DNA from: Prorocentrum cordatum
Taxonomy: Eukaryota > Sar > Dinophyceae > Prorocentrales > Prorocentraceae
DNA: 64,000 bases
Assembly (NCBI GenBank): GCA_963575745.1
Contig: CAUYUJ010019083.1
Span: 112,862-176,861, forward strand
Reading direction: 5' to 3'
Shown here: positions 11,640 through 21,787 of the stretch, one piece after another
Layout: every line of letters starts with the position of its first letter
Position numbering within the stretch: the first letter of the stretch is position 1
Program-made: the position numbers and the translations under genes
Notes under the pieces: model-generated
What the model was told of the DNA's origin: nothing
Databases searched by the model: none
What the model saw: the letters and a program-made list of their open reading frames with translations, nothing else

Positions 11640-12530
11640 GTCGTTCCTGGAGCAGAAGGCGGTGGGGGACAAGACTGCGCTGGACTACCAGATTCGGTAC
11701 CAGGCCTTCCTAGACTGGGCAGCAGCGGCGGCGAGGCCCCCCGTGGCGGCGATCCCGGACCTCGAGGAGGCCCTTCTGGAGTACTTCGACCAGCTGTACT
11801 TCGACGGGCACGACTCGCCGGACGGGCCGAAGCTGGCGGCGGCGGTGGCCCACTTCAGGTTGGACCTGATGCCGAAGCTGGCCAACCTGCCCAGGGTGCG
11901 GGGGGCGTTGAAGGGGTGGGAGGCTCTGGCGCCCGCTCGGGCGCGCCTTCCCTTGCCGTGGCCAGTGGCGGCGCTGATGGCAGACTGGGTGGTGTCGAGC
12001 GGGCTCGTCGCGGCGGCGCAGGCCGTCGCGCTGACCTTCATCCCGTGCCCGAGGCCGTCGGAGGCACTGTCGCTGCGAGTCGGCTCGATCGTTTCGACCA
12101 GTGAAGAGCGGGCCGCGCCACCTCCGCAAGTACTCAGTCCTGCTGTGCCCCACCGAGCTCGAGGCGAGGTCAAAGACAAAGGACTACGACGCAAGCCTCT
12201 TGCTGGACAACCCAGAGTTCGGATGGATGGATCGAGTGCTGGACCGCCTCGTGGAGGGGCGCCCAGCCGACGCCCCTCTGTTCGCCCGGGACATGAGGTC
12301 GTGGGTGCGGACCTTCCAGCAAGCCAGCGATGCTCTGGGCCTGGAGGCCCATCGGGCCCCCCGTGCTCCACCAACTTCGGCGCGGGGGGCCAGCCGCGAG
12401 ATGCTGACGCGCGCTCGGGAGTTCGGGGACATCGAGAAGCGCGACCGCTGGGGGGCCGACAGGAGCCTCAAGAGATACGCAGAAGGAGGACGAGCACAAG
12501 AACAGCTTCAGCGCCTTCGGCCTCTCTTGC
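11640..12530 (+). pseudogene. Tyrosine recombinase domain, split across three frames
   Basis: Site-specific recombinase expected to integrate the circular cDNA. The N-terminal helical part (DKTALDYQIRYQAFLDW) and the first catalytic Arg box (FIPCPRPSEALSLR, about 12030-12080) are in frame 1. The middle (KSGPRHLRKYSVLL) and the end (GASREML, then DRWGADRSLKRY with the likely nucleophilic Tyr) are in frame 2. The HxxR box HQLR (12369-12380) is only readable in frame 3 and joins GASREM if a six-G run at 12384-12389 is one base short. The usual GRW reads DRW. Confidence 0.7.
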
Positions 12531-12589
12531 AGGCTCAGGCCCTCGGCTGCGCCGTGAGTATTGGCAACGCCCTATGCAGAACCTGAGCA

Positions 12590-13340
12590 GCTGGACCTCC
12601 ACGGCTGACGCCAAGGTGTGCTTGGAGATCTTCAGTGGCTTTGGAAACTGGCCCAAGGCTCTGCGGCGAGGCCTGGCCTCGCGACTGGCTCCGCGCGTCT
12701 TTGAGCTAGACGTGGACCACGAGCCCGCCCTCGGCGACCTCAGCCGCCGGCGCGGGCAGCGCGTGGTGCGGGGCTGGCTCCGCGGCGGCCTGCTGCAGGG
12801 CGTCTGGCTGGGCGCGCCGTGCAGTTCCTGGTCGAGAGCGCGGGGCCGGCCCAACGGGCCTCCCGCCCTGCGTGACGCTGATCAACTCCTTGGGCTGCCG
12901 AATCTCTCGTCCTCAAATGCGCTCAAAGTGATGCTTGGCAATCGTCTGTCGCAATTATCATTCAGTCTTTTCTTCGAGTGTGCCCAGCGAGGGACCCCAG
13001 CTGCCATCGAGAATCCTGCGTCCTCGTGGGCATGGCAGACTCGCTGGGCACAGCATGCATGTCGGCAGCCCAATGTCAAGATCATGAACTTTGATGTCTG
13101 TGCCTTCGGCACCGCTCGGAGGAAACGGACACGTTTGATGTGTGCATTTGAGTCTAGACGCCTGGACAGCTGTAAGTGTACAGACCGAGGGGTCTGTTCC
13201 TCTTCTCACATGCCCCACAGGGCGCTGGAGGGCAAGACGCCGTCCGGCGCCTTCTGGACGAAGATTGCCGAGCCATACCCACCCCGTCTTTGCAGCGCCT
13301 TGGCCGAGGCGTTCCGTGAAGCTAGAGTGTTATCCACGCA
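12590..13340 (+). CDS. C5-methyltransferase-like domain at Pol C-terminus
   Basis: Single open frame. A motif I-like LEIFSGFGNW (from about 12619) resembles the SAM-binding FxGxG box. GAPCSSWSRAR (from 12811) carries a Pro-Cys like motif IV of cytosine-C5 methyltransferases, and AIENPASSW (from about 13003) resembles the motif VI Glu-Asn-Val/Pro. A conserved tail, AEPYPPRLCSALAEAF, follows. DIRS1 carries an adenine methylase-like domain between RNase H and the recombinase; here the domain lies after the recombinase and looks C5-like. Activity is unproven, and the target-recognition region is not obvious. Confidence 0.6.
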
Positions 13341-13400
13341 CCGTGCCTTGATGCGAATGGCGGCCCCACGGCCAGAAATTATCTTTGGGGAAGCTGCTTC

Positions 13401-13531
13401 GAGGTCGCATGGATTGTCTCTGGCCTCGCGTCCCTCTTGGCCGCGGGCAGCGCTGTGTGTCGAGGCTGGACAATGCCGTCGAACAGACACTGTCGAGATG
13501 CTGGCCTGGTAAAGGAGAGCCGGGTAGGGAT
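13401..13531 (+). repeat. Split direct repeat B1
   Basis: Matches B2 at 13667-13781: the 90 bases 13441-13530 and 13691-13780 differ at about two positions, and a 16-base gap in B2 precedes them. B1 directly touches A2. Confidence 0.85.
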
Positions 13532-13614
13532 ATCTGATGCGTGCATGTCCTTCCCACCGTGTCACCTGGTCCAGGCCGTCGGTGTTAATCGCTTCCATGG
13601 GTTTTTGGGCTCAA
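13532..13614 (+). repeat. Split direct repeat A2
   Basis: Internal copy of A1 joined to the right edge of B1 without spacer. Confidence 0.85.
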
Positions 13615-13666
13615 CCCTGCCCGCCCACCCTTGGGCCTGTATAAGATGCACCAGTCTGTCGCCTGA

Positions 13667-13781
13667 GAGGTCGCCTGGATTGTCTTTGGCCCGCGGGCAG
13701 CGCTGTGTGTCGAGGCTTGACAATGCCGTCGAACAGACACTGTCGAGATGCTGGCCTGGTAAAGGAGAGCCGGGTCGGGAT
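13667..13781 (+). repeat. Split direct repeat B2 (right end of element)
   Basis: Second copy of B. Similarity to B1 stops at gggat (13777-13781), which marks the element's right edge. 13782-13950 holds no recognisable feature. Confidence 0.8.
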
Positions 13782-13950
13782 TTGAATTTTTCACAGTTGC
13801 ACAGATGAAGGGCGGGCCGCTTTCAAAGCACATCCGATTCACCAGTCTGCACAGGCTGCATGGGCGGAGTGCGCTTCTTTGTCCGGCTGGGGCCTCCGTT
13901 TTCCAGAGTGCACGAGCCTTTACTACCAGACGCGTAGAGTCATTTAATTT

Positions 13951-14121
13951 TAAGTCGGGCCTGTCCCTCCACAGGAGGAGTATTCAAACATAGCCAAAAA
14001 TAGTCAACGTCTGGGGACGATTGTTTAAGTATTTTTGAATAGTTGTTTAGATTTGTTTGGCTATTTGTTTGTAAATTCTGTCGCCCAAGATCCCCCTGTA
14101 TGGGGGACAGGTCCAACCTAA
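13951..14121. mobile_element. GTCGGGCCTGTCCC terminal-inverted-repeat element, complete copy
   Basis: Left end aagtcgggcctgtccctcc is the inverse of the right end ending gggggacaggtccaacct. Each end also contains its own small palindrome, CCTGT...ACAGG. The AT-rich middle (aaaatagtca, tatttttgaata) has no coding capacity. Other copies: 19793-19973, 47431-47581, and split copies 21941-22752, 23203-25890 and 38144-39196. Confidence 0.75.
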
Positions 14122-14169
14122 ATCTAGTGGACTTCGTCCCATTCTGCCACCGTGCCCAGGTTCGAGATT

Positions 14170-14640
14170 CGATGCCTCCTTGGATGCCTGCGGGATCTCT
14201 CGGGAGGCCTCTCGGAGGCCTCTTGGAGGCGATTCCGGAGTGTCTCTGAGGCACCTCGGGCCCTCTTGGGGGCCTCCAGTGGCTTCTGGGGGGGCTTCTG
14301 AAGGGCCTGCTGGCGGTCTCGGGGGTCTCCTCCTCCTCCTCCCCCTCCTCCTCCTCCTCCTCCTCCTCCTCCTCCTCCTCCTGCTCCTCCTCGTGTGGGG
14401 GTGGAGCGCTCGGCATGTCTGTTCGTGTTCCCCCTCTTGGGGCCTCTCGTGGGGCTCTCTTGGGGTCCCCCTGGGCCGTCTTTGGGGCCTCTTAGGGCCC
14501 GCCTTGGCCGTTTGGGGGCCCTCTTGGGTGGCCGCCTGTTGGTCCATCTTGGGGCCCTCTTGCGCCGTCTGGGGGCCCCTCTTGGTCCGTCTTGGGGCGA
14601 TATTGGGGGCGGTCGCGGATCGTCGGGAACTCGAAAGGTG
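14170..14640. repeat. CTTGGGGGCCTC minisatellite with CTC array
   Basis: Same family as 355-560, interrupted by a (CTC)n tract at 14323-14392. Confidence 0.7.
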
Positions 14641-14719
14641 AGAACGCTACTTTTCTCCTAAGCCTGTGAACGAAAAGTGGCACGCATGCCCTGGCTCTCA
14701 AACGAGGCAGCGCCCAGGG

Positions 14720-15195
14720 GCGAGGGAGCTGGGGCCAGGGCCAGGGGCCCGAGGAACCGCGACGGGGCCCGACGACCACGGCCACGAGCATGAGGGGCTC
14801 CGAGCTCCAGAAAGCAGTTGTGCAAGCTACTCACGAAGCCGGGGCGGAGGGGGCTGGGGCGCTCTGCCCGCTGCTGGGGGAGAGCCTCTGGGCCCGGGCG
14901 TCCTGCATGCTGCCATGCGGAGGCGGCGGCGGGTGCTGCTCTTGGGGCGGGGCGGCGTCGCGCCGTGCCCCGGGCCACGGCCACGGGCCAGTCGACCACG
15001 GCCACGGCCGACACGGCCACCACGAGCACCCCAGAGGCTTCAGGGGGCCACGGGCCACGGCCACGGGCCCGTCGACCACTGCGACGACCTCGGCCGCCAC
15101 GGCCACCACTGCCACCGGCCACGGCCGCGGGCGCGTCGACCACGGCGACGGCCACGGCCGGCACGGCCACCACGGCCACCGCGCAAGCAAAGGGC
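14720..15195. repeat. CCACGGCCACGGGCC minisatellite
   Basis: Degenerate tandem words ccacggccacggg and cgtcgaccacg, strongest from 14960 to 15190. No gene is supported. Confidence 0.65.
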
Positions 15196-15226
15196 TCCGA
15201 GCTCTGGAGCACCGCTGTGCAAGAGA

Positions 15227-15800
15227 TTTTTTTTCCAAACAATTATGTGGTGTTGGGTCCTCGTTTTGAAGAGACAGCGCCCTGCGTCCTCTCCTCTCCT
15301 CTCCTGTCCTGTCCTGTCTTGTCCTGTCCTGTCCTGTCCTGGCCTCTCCTCCTCCGTCCTCCCTCCTCCTGCCTCTGCCTGCGCGTGCCTATTGCAGCAC
15401 ACCCCTTGCGCGTGTCGTGACTCCATAAGGGGGCTCCACCGAAGGCCACAGTGGCAGTGCTCAAATGTGGCTCCGCGCCCACCGCATGTCCATGTCGGCA
15501 CACCCATCGCAGCATCGCGGCCTCATACGGAATTCCACCGACGGACCCAGTGGCAGTGCTCACATGCGGCTCCCCGCCCACCGCACGCCTATTACGGCTC
15601 ACGTCTCATACGTTTAATGGCCCCACCGAAGGGCCCAATGGCAGTTCTCGCATGCGGTTCACGGGCCACCGTATGTCGATTTTGGCACACTCCTCACACG
15701 CTTCGTGGCCCCATAGGGAGCTCCACCGATGGCTCCAGTGGCAGGGTTCGCAGTCGGTTCGCATGCCATTTTGACACACCCGTCACGCGTTTCGCGCTTC
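15227..15800. repeat. Composite satellite, copy A
   Basis: Constant head (ttttgaagagacagcgccc at about 15265) followed by a TCCTGTCCTG pyrimidine tract and degenerate 75-90 bp units containing agctccaccgaagg or equivalents. Copies B, C and D are at 43225-44700, 51484-52885 and 54583-55678. 15800-16400 is GC-rich with repeated gcgaccagcgcgcgtcgcgg words and no gene seen. Confidence 0.7.
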
Positions 15801-16439
15801 GTGGCTGCACCGTGCCCTGCCCGCGCCTCGCTTTTTGTCGACTGTCCAATGGTTTCTTTGGCCCCGCGCCGCGGACGACCCGCGCGCGTCGCTGCTATCC
15901 TCTCAGGGCGACCAGCGCGCGTCGCGGGGACTCCCTTGTGCTCTGCCTCCAGGAGCTGCCCGACTCCCGCGCATTCTGCCCAGTCCCTCGCCCGTCTTCA
16001 GCCGCAACTTTTTGTTTTGCCCCTTGCCGCGGGCGAGCCGCGCGGGTCGCTGGGACTCCTTCCGGGCGACCAGCGCGCGTCGCGGGGACTTCGCGCAGCG
16101 CTCTGCCCAAGGCCTCGCCAGGCTGGCGGGACAAACAGCGGAGAAAGATGAAAGAAGGAAATGGATACAGAACGGCGGCGCCTGGAGCTCGGGCCATCGC
16201 GGGCTAGGCTGGCAGGAACGCAACGCACAATGGAAACAAACGGAGGTGAGGAAGAGCTGGCAAGGAAATGGGCGCGAAACGATGGCGCCCATGGCTTGCG
16301 CGAAACCAAGAAGACCCCCCGCTCGCCCATGCCCGCTCTTCCCCCAATCTCCCTCATTTCACCTACACTGCGATACTCTCAATTGCATGTAGTTGGGCCC
16401 TTCGCTCGGATAGTTGCCCCTGGGGGCCATTTCGGAAGT

Positions 16440-16600
16440 TCTCTTGGAGTCTTTTTTGGTTGTCTTTGGAGCCTCTTGGGCCGTCTGGGGGTCATTTTGG
16501 GCGTCTCGGAGCGATCTTTCGGCGACTCGGAGCTCTTGGACTGTCTCGGGGGCCTCTTGGGGTCCTCCTGGCCCCAGCGAGGGCCTGTCAGCACCGAAAA
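16440..16600. repeat. CTTGGGGGCCTC minisatellite
   Basis: Short array of the 355-560 family. 16600-17150 has no recognised feature. Confidence 0.6.
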
Positions 16601-17153
16601 AGGCACGCCACAACACGCCCCAAGCCCTAGCAATCACGCTCCACACCCGGGCACATTATGGAATTCGGCCAGGATTGAGTACCGAGGGCTCCAAGGTACC
16701 AGAGGAAGTTCCAACTCGTCGCTCAGGGCGCGGTGACAGATGTAGAATTGCGCAGACGGAGGTGGGGCGTCCCTGTCAGAATGGGGCTCTGGCACTGTGC
16801 CCTCCAACGCTACTGGCCCGATTCATACACTGATATGACAGTTTTTTTAAATATAAAGGACAGACTCTCGCCACATAGTTGTAAGTACCATGCATGGCGA
16901 TTCCCTTTCAAAACGGGGCTCCCGCGTGCACGGCCCGCCCATTGGGCGCGCCCGTGCTCGACCCGGGCGGGCCCCGTAGGGAAAATGAACACATGCTTGC
17001 CCTGCAACATCGTCGATGTATGTTGTGTTTGCTGAGGTCCTTCTCCTCCTCCTCCTCGTCCTCCTCTTCCACGTATCTTGCGTCTCGAGCACCCAGGACC
17101 GCCGCGGCCGAGCCCGCCGCTGTGCCTGCCGCTGTTGTCCTTCTCTCCCACAG

Positions 17154-17189
17154 GTCTGGAGGTCAGCAGAGTATCAGCACGCTTACCCA
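17154..17189 (+). CDS. Possible small exon (very tentative)
   Basis: A pyrimidine-rich stretch ending cttctctcccacag is followed by G, then 36 bases, then gtgaac. The 36-base segment would be a phase-2 exon with AG|G acceptor and GT donor, like the NECAP exons downstream, and would encode SGGQQSISTLT. The peptide does not clearly match NECAP, so this may be chance or belong to another gene. Confidence 0.12.
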
Positions 17190-17811
17190 GTGAACGCACG
17201 CACTCATGGCCCGCCACGGGGGGCGTGCGCTCATCGTCCTCCTCGTCCCCCCTCTTTCCGCAGGCCTCTTCCGCCTCGATCCTCGGCTGGCCTCGCCGAT
17301 CATCTCGCCTTCCTCCTTGTCTCCGCCCGCCTGCCGGTCTGCCGCCCTGTCGGCTCCTCCGCAGATGGTGTCTCTCCCCACCTCCTTGCCTTCTTTGCCC
17401 TCCTCCTGCCTTCCCTCCGCCCTTCCCCCTCCTCGTCCTCGTCCTCCCTCGTCCGCTCCCCCCCGTTCCCTTCCCACCTTCCCCCCCGCGCGCTTCGGCG
17501 CGCGCGCTCCAGCACGCGCGGGGGGACCATGAGCAGCCGAACAGGCTATCCCTGGGGCAGCACGGGCCAGCACCTCATGATTCTGTTGTTTTAACGAAGG
17601 GAGCGTCAGCACCCGCACGAAACAAACGAGAGCGCAGAGCATGCGACGAGGAACGGGGCACGATCTCGTCTGCTCTTTCTGCCCCTGGGAGGGTTCTTGC
17701 TCGACTGCTCCCCTGTGCCGCCCCCTTCTTTGTCAGGTGTTGTCAGAGGTGTCCCTGGCCGGTGCCCCCAGGATTTCCGGGGAGGCCCAGAGGGCCTCCG
17801 AGGGGAGGAGG

Positions 17812-18306
<495 letters not shown>

Positions 18307-18309
18307 AGT

Positions 18310-18500
18310 AGGAGTAGGAGTAGGAGGAGGGGGGAGGAGGAGGAGGAGGAGGAGGAGGAGGAGAGAGGAGGGAGGAGGAGGAGGAGGAGGAGGAGGAGGG
18401 AGGAGTGGGAGGAAGGGAGGAGGAGGAGGAGGACGAGGAGGAGGAGGAGGAGAAGGAGGAGGAAGAAGGAGGCGGAGGAGGAGGAGGAGGAAAAGAGGGC
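18310..18500. repeat. (GGA)n tract
   Basis: Purine-rich GGA array directly following the AGT array. 18500-18650 is GC-rich with no gene. Confidence 0.8.
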
Positions 18501-18654
18501 GAAAACCTGGGGACATCCCGGGCCAGGGCCACCTTTTAGCAACACCCTGCCCCTGCTCCCCTGGGCGGCTGGCCGCCTCCGCGGCCGCCTGGGCCGCGCT
18601 GTGCCCGCCCGCGCCTGGGCGCTTCTGGAGCTCGGCGACAAATATCGCCCGGTC

Positions 18655-19170
18655 CTCCTCCTCCTCCTCCTCCTCCTCCTCCTCCTCCTCTTCCTTCTCC
18701 TGCTCCTTCTCCTCCTCGTCCTCGTTCTCCTCCTCCTCCTCCTCCCCTCCTCCTCCTCTCCTCGTTCGCTCCTCCTCGTTCTCCTCCTCCTCCTTCTCCC
18801 TCCTCCTCCTCCTCCTCCTCCTCTTCCTCCTCCTCCTCCTCCCCCCCGTCCGCCTCCTCGTTCTCCCCGCCTCCGCCTCCTCCGCCTCCTCCGCCTCCTC
18901 CTCGTGCGCCTCCTCTCGTCCGCTCCGCCTCCGCCTCCTCCGCCTCCTCCTCCTCCTTCCTTCTCCTCCTCCGCCTCCTCCTCCTCCTCCTCGTGCTTCT
19001 TCGCCTCCGCCTCCTCCGCCTCCTCCGCCTCCTTCCTCCTCCCTCCTCCTACTCCTCTTCCTCCTCCTCCTTATCCTCCTCCTCCTTGTCCCTCTCCGCC
19101 TCCGCCGCCGCAGCCGTCGCCTCCTCCTCCTCCTCCTCCTCTTCCTCCTCCTCCTCCTTGCGCCGCACTC
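18655..19170. repeat. (CTC)n tract
   Basis: About 500 bp of CTC/CTT/CCG triplets on the plus strand, inverse in composition to 18310-18500. Confidence 0.8.
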
Positions 19171-19259
19171 GTGCCGCGCTCGCGCTCCCGCGCCAGGGCG
19201 GCCCGCGCCGCGCGCCCACAGGCATATGCCGCCTTTCTGGAGGACCGAAGTGGGCGGAT

Positions 19260-19440
19260 GTTCTTCCGCAGCTTTCACCAAAGGAGGAAAAAACACCCGG
19301 ACCGGACAATTGGTGTTTGTTACACTGCCCTGGGCGTTAACTAAACAGCCTTGCCCTGTTTGATTCCTTCTTTGGGCGCGTTTACTAAACGGCTTCGCGT
19401 GTCGGGGTGGCTATTATCGGGGTGGATTTTCTGGCGTCTA
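19260..19440 (+). repeat. Dispersed 170-bp repeat, copy 1
   Basis: Shares ggaccggacaattggtgttt, ctgggcgtt, gtttgattccttc and gggtggatttt in the same order with 30985-31160. Direct orientation; no coding capacity. Confidence 0.65.
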
Positions 19441-19792
19441 TTGCACCCTCTGGGGGCGCTCGCCCTGCCCCAGGACCGTTAGAAGGGGCTCGGGACGAAA
19501 AACCGGCCACGGGGACTGTGCTGGGACTTCCAGGGGCCGCGTCTTGAGCCAATCAGAGCTGTCTCGGGTGTTGCTGGGAGCGCCCCTGGCCCAATGGTGC
19601 CCCCAGCGTTTCGCTCCATTTTGGAGGCCCTGGGGCTCCCTGGGCCTCATGAGGCGTGCTCTGGAGGCCGCTTGGGCCACCCCGAGAATCCTGGGGGTAC
19701 CTGCGGCCAGGGGCACTTCTGGCAGCACCCGAAGCTCGGCTGCCTGGGGATCTGGCCAAGATCGGCTTTCGACGGGCCTTTCTTCGGTACGG

Positions 19793-19973
19793 TTAAGTCG
19801 GGCCTGTCCCGGGCCTGTCCCTCTACAGGGGGAATATTCAAAAATAGTAAAAAATAGTCAGGGGACGATGTTTTGAGTGTTGTTGGGCATCTTATGCGTA
19901 TTTGTAGAGTAATTTTTTATTTTTCGTCCAAAATCCCCCTGAAGGGGGACAGGCCCGACCTAACCGTACGATC
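19793..19973. mobile_element. GTCGGGCCTGTCCC inverted-repeat element, complete copy
   Basis: Ends ttaagtcgggcctgtccc and gggggacaggcccgacctaa are inverse. The left 9-bp word cgggcctgt is tandemly repeated. Inverse similarity continues outside the core (cttcggtacggt against accgtacgatcgaag), to about 19781 and 19985. Confidence 0.8.
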
Positions 19974-20532
19974 GAAGGGGGTGCGGGAGGAGTTTCGACG
20001 AAGGTCGACAGCGGTTCCTGTCCATTCTAAGCAGGGCTTGCTGTCGGTGGCGCCGCGGACGTTGTCCGTTCCAAAGTGTCGCCTGCCCCACAGCGGCCGC
20101 TGTCGCTTTTGGACAGCGTCTGCTGTTGGGCACTGTGTCCACTGCTTCCGTATAGCCAAGACGCTGAGATAAGAACCCGTTTTGGTACGAAGGGGGCTCG
20201 ATGTTCCTTAGGTCATTATGTTGTTGCTCATCTGGCCCTCCTCGTGCACGCTGGCGCTTTTGGGGCCGAAAGGTGGCTTCGTTCCTTGTTTACTGTTCTT
20301 TCTTTCAGCGGCCCGACTGTACCCATGTCGTGCGTGCAGAGCCCCGTCCCCCCCCCCCCCTTGCGGGGCCGCCTCTCGCTGATCCTCTCGCGCCTGCCCC
20401 CCCCCCACACCTCTCGGGTCGGTCGGGCGGCAAGGGGGTGGGGTGGGGGGGGGTCGGGAAAAAGGGGGGTACGGAGGGGGGGCGCTGGTCGAGGACTGTG
20501 TCCAGGAGGCTGCAGACCCCAGAGGATTCCTT

Positions 20533-20754
20533 CGCTGCTCAGGGCGGCTGTGATGTCTGTGGCCAAGGCCTCAGTTTGTGTTTCACCTTCTTGGAGACCA
20601 TGGATTTCTCATTCAATGATTCCTTATCCAATGCCCCCACCGTCTCTGATGAGGGCGGCGGTGATATCCATGGCCAAGGTTCCCATTGCAGCTCCCCCAG
20701 CTTGCAAACCATGGATTCCTTATCCAAGGATCCCATTTCCAAAACCCTCACCTT
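20533..20754 (+). repeat. Tandem ~115-bp units, host site of the retrogene
   Basis: Two units share agggcggc(t/g)gtgat, ccatggatt(t/c)c and ttccttatcca in order. A third, truncated unit resumes at 21902 (tgagggcggcggtggtacccatggcca) after the retrogene, so the insertion split an existing tandem array. Confidence 0.7.
20745..20754 (+). repeat. Target-site duplication, left copy
   Basis: ccctcacctt immediately before the spliced-leader relict, repeated exactly at 21892-21901 after the poly(A). Confidence 0.8.
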
Positions 20755-20755
20755 T

Positions 20756-20777
20756 TCCGTAGCCATTTTGGCTCAAG
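20756..20777 (+). other. Dinoflagellate spliced-leader relict
   Basis: All 22 bases match the dinoflagellate spliced leader, including CCGTAGCCATTTTGG. In these organisms the leader is added to mRNAs by trans-splicing, so its presence in genomic DNA at the 5' end of a frame marks a reverse-transcribed mRNA. Confidence 0.95.
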
Positions 20778-20818
20778 CCTGTGTTCCGCCCGCTTCAGCG
20801 CGCGCGGGACCGCTTGGG

Positions 20819-21787
20819 ATGGCACGGGCGGAGTCGCCCCATTGCGGCGATTCCAGCATAGAAGCATGCGGCCGGCGATCGAGAGCGACGCGGACGGCAG
20901 CACGGAGGAGGGCCTTGGTGGCAGCCGACGCGGGGCTTGCAGCTGCTCGTGCTCAAGTTCGAGCACTCGAGGAGCAGCTGCGGCACAAGACGTCGGAGTT
21001 CAACCAGCTGCTGCGGCACCTGGGCTACGGGGATCACCCTGACCCTCATGCAGACGAACTGCGCCAGCGGTGGATGGGCATCGAACCGGTTCTTCGAGCC
21101 CAGATCGAGGCCCGCGATGGCGTGGCGGCCGCCCCGCTCACCGACGTGGACATCCTGCGGCGGAATGTTTCTGAACATTCGGCAGTCGCGCCACGGGCGG
21201 CGGCCAGCGGCAGGGAGCTCAGGCGCTTCCAGAAGTCCGCGAGGCTGGCGCCGCCGCGGGCGCTGCGGCAGGAGGCGCGCGGCGTGCAGCTCCGCAGGGA
21301 AAGCCCAGCTTTCATTCCAGGTGCGGGAAGCTGGGAGCCGTTGCGCGGCATGGGCGAGGCGGCGGCTGGCCTGCGCTGCACATGCGGCGCGGTGGTCTAC
21401 AGCCAGTGGGAGCCCTTCGATACGAAGACGCTCGGCAAGGACGGCCAGCACGCGCAGCTTCTCGGCAGCGAGCAGAGCATCGGCAGTTGCGAGATGCAGG
21501 AGACGCTCGACGGCCTCACGGAGGACCAGGGCAGCCAAGGGGACGGCGGTGCCGATCCCGAGATTGGGCAGCAGTGCATCGCGCGCGATGACGAGGAGCT
21601 GCTGCAGGAGGACTGCCTGGCAGAGAAGCTGGACTGGACGGCCTCGGCCCACAGGCTTCTGCTGGTTTCTTCAGAGGCCACGGGCCAGCAGCCGTTCGTA
21701 CGGCGGCGTGCGCGCCTGGATCGAGAGCGCCGCGACCGTGACGTCGCCCAGCTCTGCGCCTCGTTCATGGAGTTGATCGGGCGGTGA
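20819..21787 (+). CDS. Intact processed retrogene, 322-aa unknown protein
   Basis: ATG 20819 is the first ATG after the spliced leader, giving a 41-base leader region, and the frame is open to TGA 21785-21787 without introns. The product is unrecognised. Residues about 28-68 (ARRRALVAADAG through QLLRHLG) are Ala/Leu/Glu/Arg-rich and likely a coiled coil. A basic middle follows (130-160), a CTCG pair at 187-190 in GLRCTCGAVVYSQWEPF, an acidic Gln/Glu/Asp-rich segment (225-270), and a basic C-terminus (RRRARLDRERRDRDVAQL) ending in a short helix. No signal peptide or membrane segment is seen. The spliced leader, poly(A) and target duplication show that it came from a mature mRNA. The open frame implies a recent insertion or selection; whether it is transcribed here is unknown. 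A longer in-frame extension to 20201 exists but starts upstream of the leader and is not real. Confidence 0.75.
   Translation: MARAESPHCGDSSIEACGRRSRATRTAARRRALVAADAGLAAARAQVRALEEQLRHKTSEFNQLLRHLGYGDHPDPHADELRQRWMGIEPVLRAQIEARDGVAAAPLTDVDILRRNVSEHSAVAPRAAASGRELRRFQKSARLAPPRALRQEARGVQLRRESPAFIPGAGSWEPLRGMGEAAAGLRCTCGAVVYSQWEPFDTKTLGKDGQHAQLLGSEQSIGSCEMQETLDGLTEDQGSQGDGGADPEIGQQCIARDDEELLQEDCLAEKLDWTASAHRLLLVSSEATGQQPFVRRRARLDRERRDRDVAQLCASFMELIGR

Larger units (their letters stand above)
8941..13512 (+). pseudogene. Pol-like region: RT, RNase H, tyrosine recombinase, methyltransferase
   Basis: The ATG at 8941 overlaps the gag TGA (8942-8944) as ATGA, suggesting stop-restart translation of the intact ancestor. 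The first frame ends at TAG 9103-9105 after 54 codons, and the same frame reopens to about 9690. RT then lies in frame 2 (9690-10300), the RT thumb in frame 3 (10340-10700), RNase H and the recombinase N-terminus in frame 1 (10700-12110), the recombinase C-terminus in frame 2 (12101-12586), and the methyltransferase in frame 1 (12590-13512). At least five shifts are needed to read one polyprotein. The last stop falls inside B1, so the repeat also encodes the C-terminus. Confidence 0.75.
6981..13781 (+). mobile_element. DIRS/PAT-like tyrosine-recombinase retrotransposon, degenerate
   Basis: A 6.8-kb element delimited by split direct repeats. A1 (6981-7063) at the left end matches A2 (13532-13614); B1 (13401-13531) directly abuts A2, and B2 (13667-13781) closes the right end. 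The order A1-coding-B1-A2-B2 is the known layout of PAT and Ngaro elements, which integrate with a tyrosine recombinase instead of a DDE integrase. Inside, in order, are a gag-like frame, reverse transcriptase, RNase H, tyrosine recombinase and a methyltransferase-like domain. Coding moves between all three plus frames and meets stops at 7574-7576 and 9103-9105, so this copy is probably inactive, or the assembly carries indels. No target duplication is seen, as expected for this class. Confidence 0.85.

Noticed and set aside
20201-20818. N-terminal extension of the retrogene frame upstream of ATG 20819
   Set aside because: It lies outside the inserted mRNA copy: the spliced leader and target duplication place the mRNA 5' end at 20756.
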